From positions 1-5,702 of the forward strand of contig JAQSYS010000130.1 of assembly GCA_029256005.1 (NCBI GenBank): 5,702 bases of DNA, given 5' to 3'. Shown here piece by piece: positions 5,045-5,702 of the stretch. Under the pieces are notes generated by a model. It made no database searches. It worked only from the letters and a program-made list of their open reading frames with translations, and was not told the DNA's origin. Positions within the stretch are counted from its first letter, which is position 1. Each line of letters begins with the position of its first letter. The DNA comes from Sedimentibacter sp. GTDB taxonomy: Bacteria; Bacillota; Clostridia; Tissierellales; Sedimentibacteraceae. The position numbers were made by a program, and so were the translations under genes.

Positions 5045-5068
5045 GTTGGCGTTAACGTTGGTGTGAGC
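5045..5068 (+). repeat. Two adjacent 12-base GT-rich units
   Basis: GTTGGCGTTAAC (5045-5056) is followed directly by GTTGGTGTGAGC (5057-5068), identical at 9 of 12 positions. The core CGTTAACG is also a palindrome. The G content is out of keeping with the surrounding AT-rich gap. It sits about 55-80 bases before the predicted start of the next transcript, where an activator or other regulator could bind. Confidence 0.4.
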
Positions 5069-5087
5069 TGATTGAAAACTTTTATGT

Positions 5088-5116
5088 TTGTATAATAAAA
5101 TAACGTATGCTATAAT
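5088..5116 (+). promoter_or_regulatory. Extended -10 promoter of the right-edge gene
   Basis: TTGTAT (5088-5093), 17 bases, then a perfect TATAAT (5111-5116) with TG at 5108-5109 forming an extended -10. Transcription should start near 5123, giving a leader of about 56 bases. This is the best plus-strand promoter in the window. Confidence 0.75.
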
Positions 5117-5122
5117 GAAAGA

Positions 5123-5139
5123 CGTAACAAAGACTTACG
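5123..5139 (+). repeat. Small dyad at the predicted transcription start
   Basis: CGTAA (5123-5127) and TTACG (5135-5139) are inverted around seven bases. Located at about +1, it could be a 5'-end mRNA hairpin or an operator half-site pair. It is only five base pairs, so chance is possible. Confidence 0.25.
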
Positions 5140-5140
5140 A

Positions 5141-5170
5141 ATGAATGCAATATTTTATTGCTATTACTGA
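5141..5170 (+). other. Nine-codon mini-ORF in the leader, containing a hairpin
   Basis: ATG at 5141 opens a frame encoding MNAIFYCYY that stops with TGA at 5168-5170, overlapping the GAGGG ribosome binding site of the next gene. Within it GCAATA (5147-5152) and TATTGC (5156-5161) form a perfect 6-bp hairpin with a three-base loop. No clear ribosome binding site precedes the ATG, so translation is uncertain. If translated, ribosomes finishing it would sit on the downstream gene's initiation signal. Confidence 0.3.
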
Positions 5171-5178
5171 GGGACAAT

Positions 5179-5702
5179 ATGAAAATAGAATCTAATAAAA
5201 TCAAGTTTTCAAATAATAAAAACTATTCAATGCATAATGAAATAACATTGAATTCAAATCTTGTTGACTGTAATGAGTTTGATGAAAATGAAATTGTTGA
5301 TTTAATTAGTTCAAAGGGTAAAACTACATGTATGGTTACGTATAAAAGCTATGATTCAGACGTTGTTGCTTACTTATCACCTAGGTTAAAATCATTAAAT
5401 GATGACGTTGAATTTAATATAAGTAAAATACCACATAAAAATTTAAATAAGTATTATATAGCAAAAGTTCAATATATAAAAACAAATAAAATAGAAATAT
5501 CACAAAACATAATAGACAGCATAAGTGATAATAAGGATTTATATGGTATTATTCTGCTTAATAAATTAAATGGGTACAAGCTTAAACTATCAAATGAAGA
5601 CATTGTAATAGATGAGAAAACAAAAGATAGGGTTAAATTAAGCGTAAAGCACAGAAGGTTGCTTGATATTGAGTTGCCTACATATATTAATCAAACATAT
5701 CT
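5179..5702 (+). CDS. Unrecognised protein, cut by the right end of the window
   Basis: An open frame of 174 codons without a stop runs off the right edge. ATG at 5179 has GAGGG five bases upstream and the strong promoter described above, so it is very likely a real gene. I do not recognise the family. The visible part has no signal peptide or membrane helix and looks cytoplasmic. It is rich in Asn (20 of 174), Lys and Ile, with Cys31 and Cys51. Two stretches, KIEISQNIIDSISDNK (104-119) and RVKLSVKHRRLLDIELP (151-167), each resemble a beta-strand followed by a helix. The second faintly recalls the hinge of AbrB-type DNA-binding domains, but this is only an impression. It lies after the toxin terminator and so is a separate transcription unit. 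Confidence 0.8.
   Translation, partial: MKIESNKIKFSNNKNYSMHNEITLNSNLVDCNEFDENEIVDLISSKGKTTCMVTYKSYDSDVVAYLSPRLKSLNDDVEFNISKIPHKNLNKYYIAKVQYIKTNKIEISQNIIDSISDNKDLYGIILLNKLNGYKLKLSNEDIVIDEKTKDRVKLSVKHRRLLDIELPTYINQTY

Overview
This is an AT-rich stretch with strong AGGAGG-type ribosome binding sites and families typical of low-GC Gram-positive bacteria. The gene order acpS – LolA-like lipoprotein – ndoAI – ndoA matches the Bacillus/Clostridium neighbourhood acpS–ydcC–alr–ndoAI–ndoA without alr. The most likely source is the chromosome of a spore-forming member of the Clostridia. The species cannot be fixed from this window. No insertion sequence, CRISPR array, tRNA or rRNA is visible.

Left part (1–3166, minus strand): a cluster reading right to left. 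A near-consensus promoter drives upp (uracil salvage). A rho-independent terminator follows whose U-tract touches the ribosome binding site of the next gene, a MATE-family exporter. A diacylglycerol-kinase-family lipid kinase lies last and has a possible weak promoter of its own.

Middle part (3111–4184, plus strand): acpS (holo-ACP synthase) is read away from upp, from a promoter whose -10 box overlaps the upp -10 box. It is followed by a small secreted lipoprotein gene. From its position and apparent fold this is a candidate YdcC/GerS-type lipoprotein linked to sporulation or germination.

Toxin–antitoxin part (4199–5021, plus strand): inverted repeats around an extended -10 promoter precede a ribbon-helix-helix antitoxin (EndoAI-like) and an MazF/EndoA-type mRNA interferase. 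Both genes appear to use TTG starts and are one base apart. The toxin gene carries a run of eight G directly before its catalytic Arg codon. A 17-bp-stem terminator closes the unit.

Right edge (5022–5702): a short GT-rich tandem repeat, a very good extended -10 promoter and a leader with small hairpins and a nine-codon mini-ORF precede an unrecognised Asn/Lys/Ile-rich gene that runs off the window. This is the least explained part. The remainder is recognisable chromosomal material with several unusual regulatory details.
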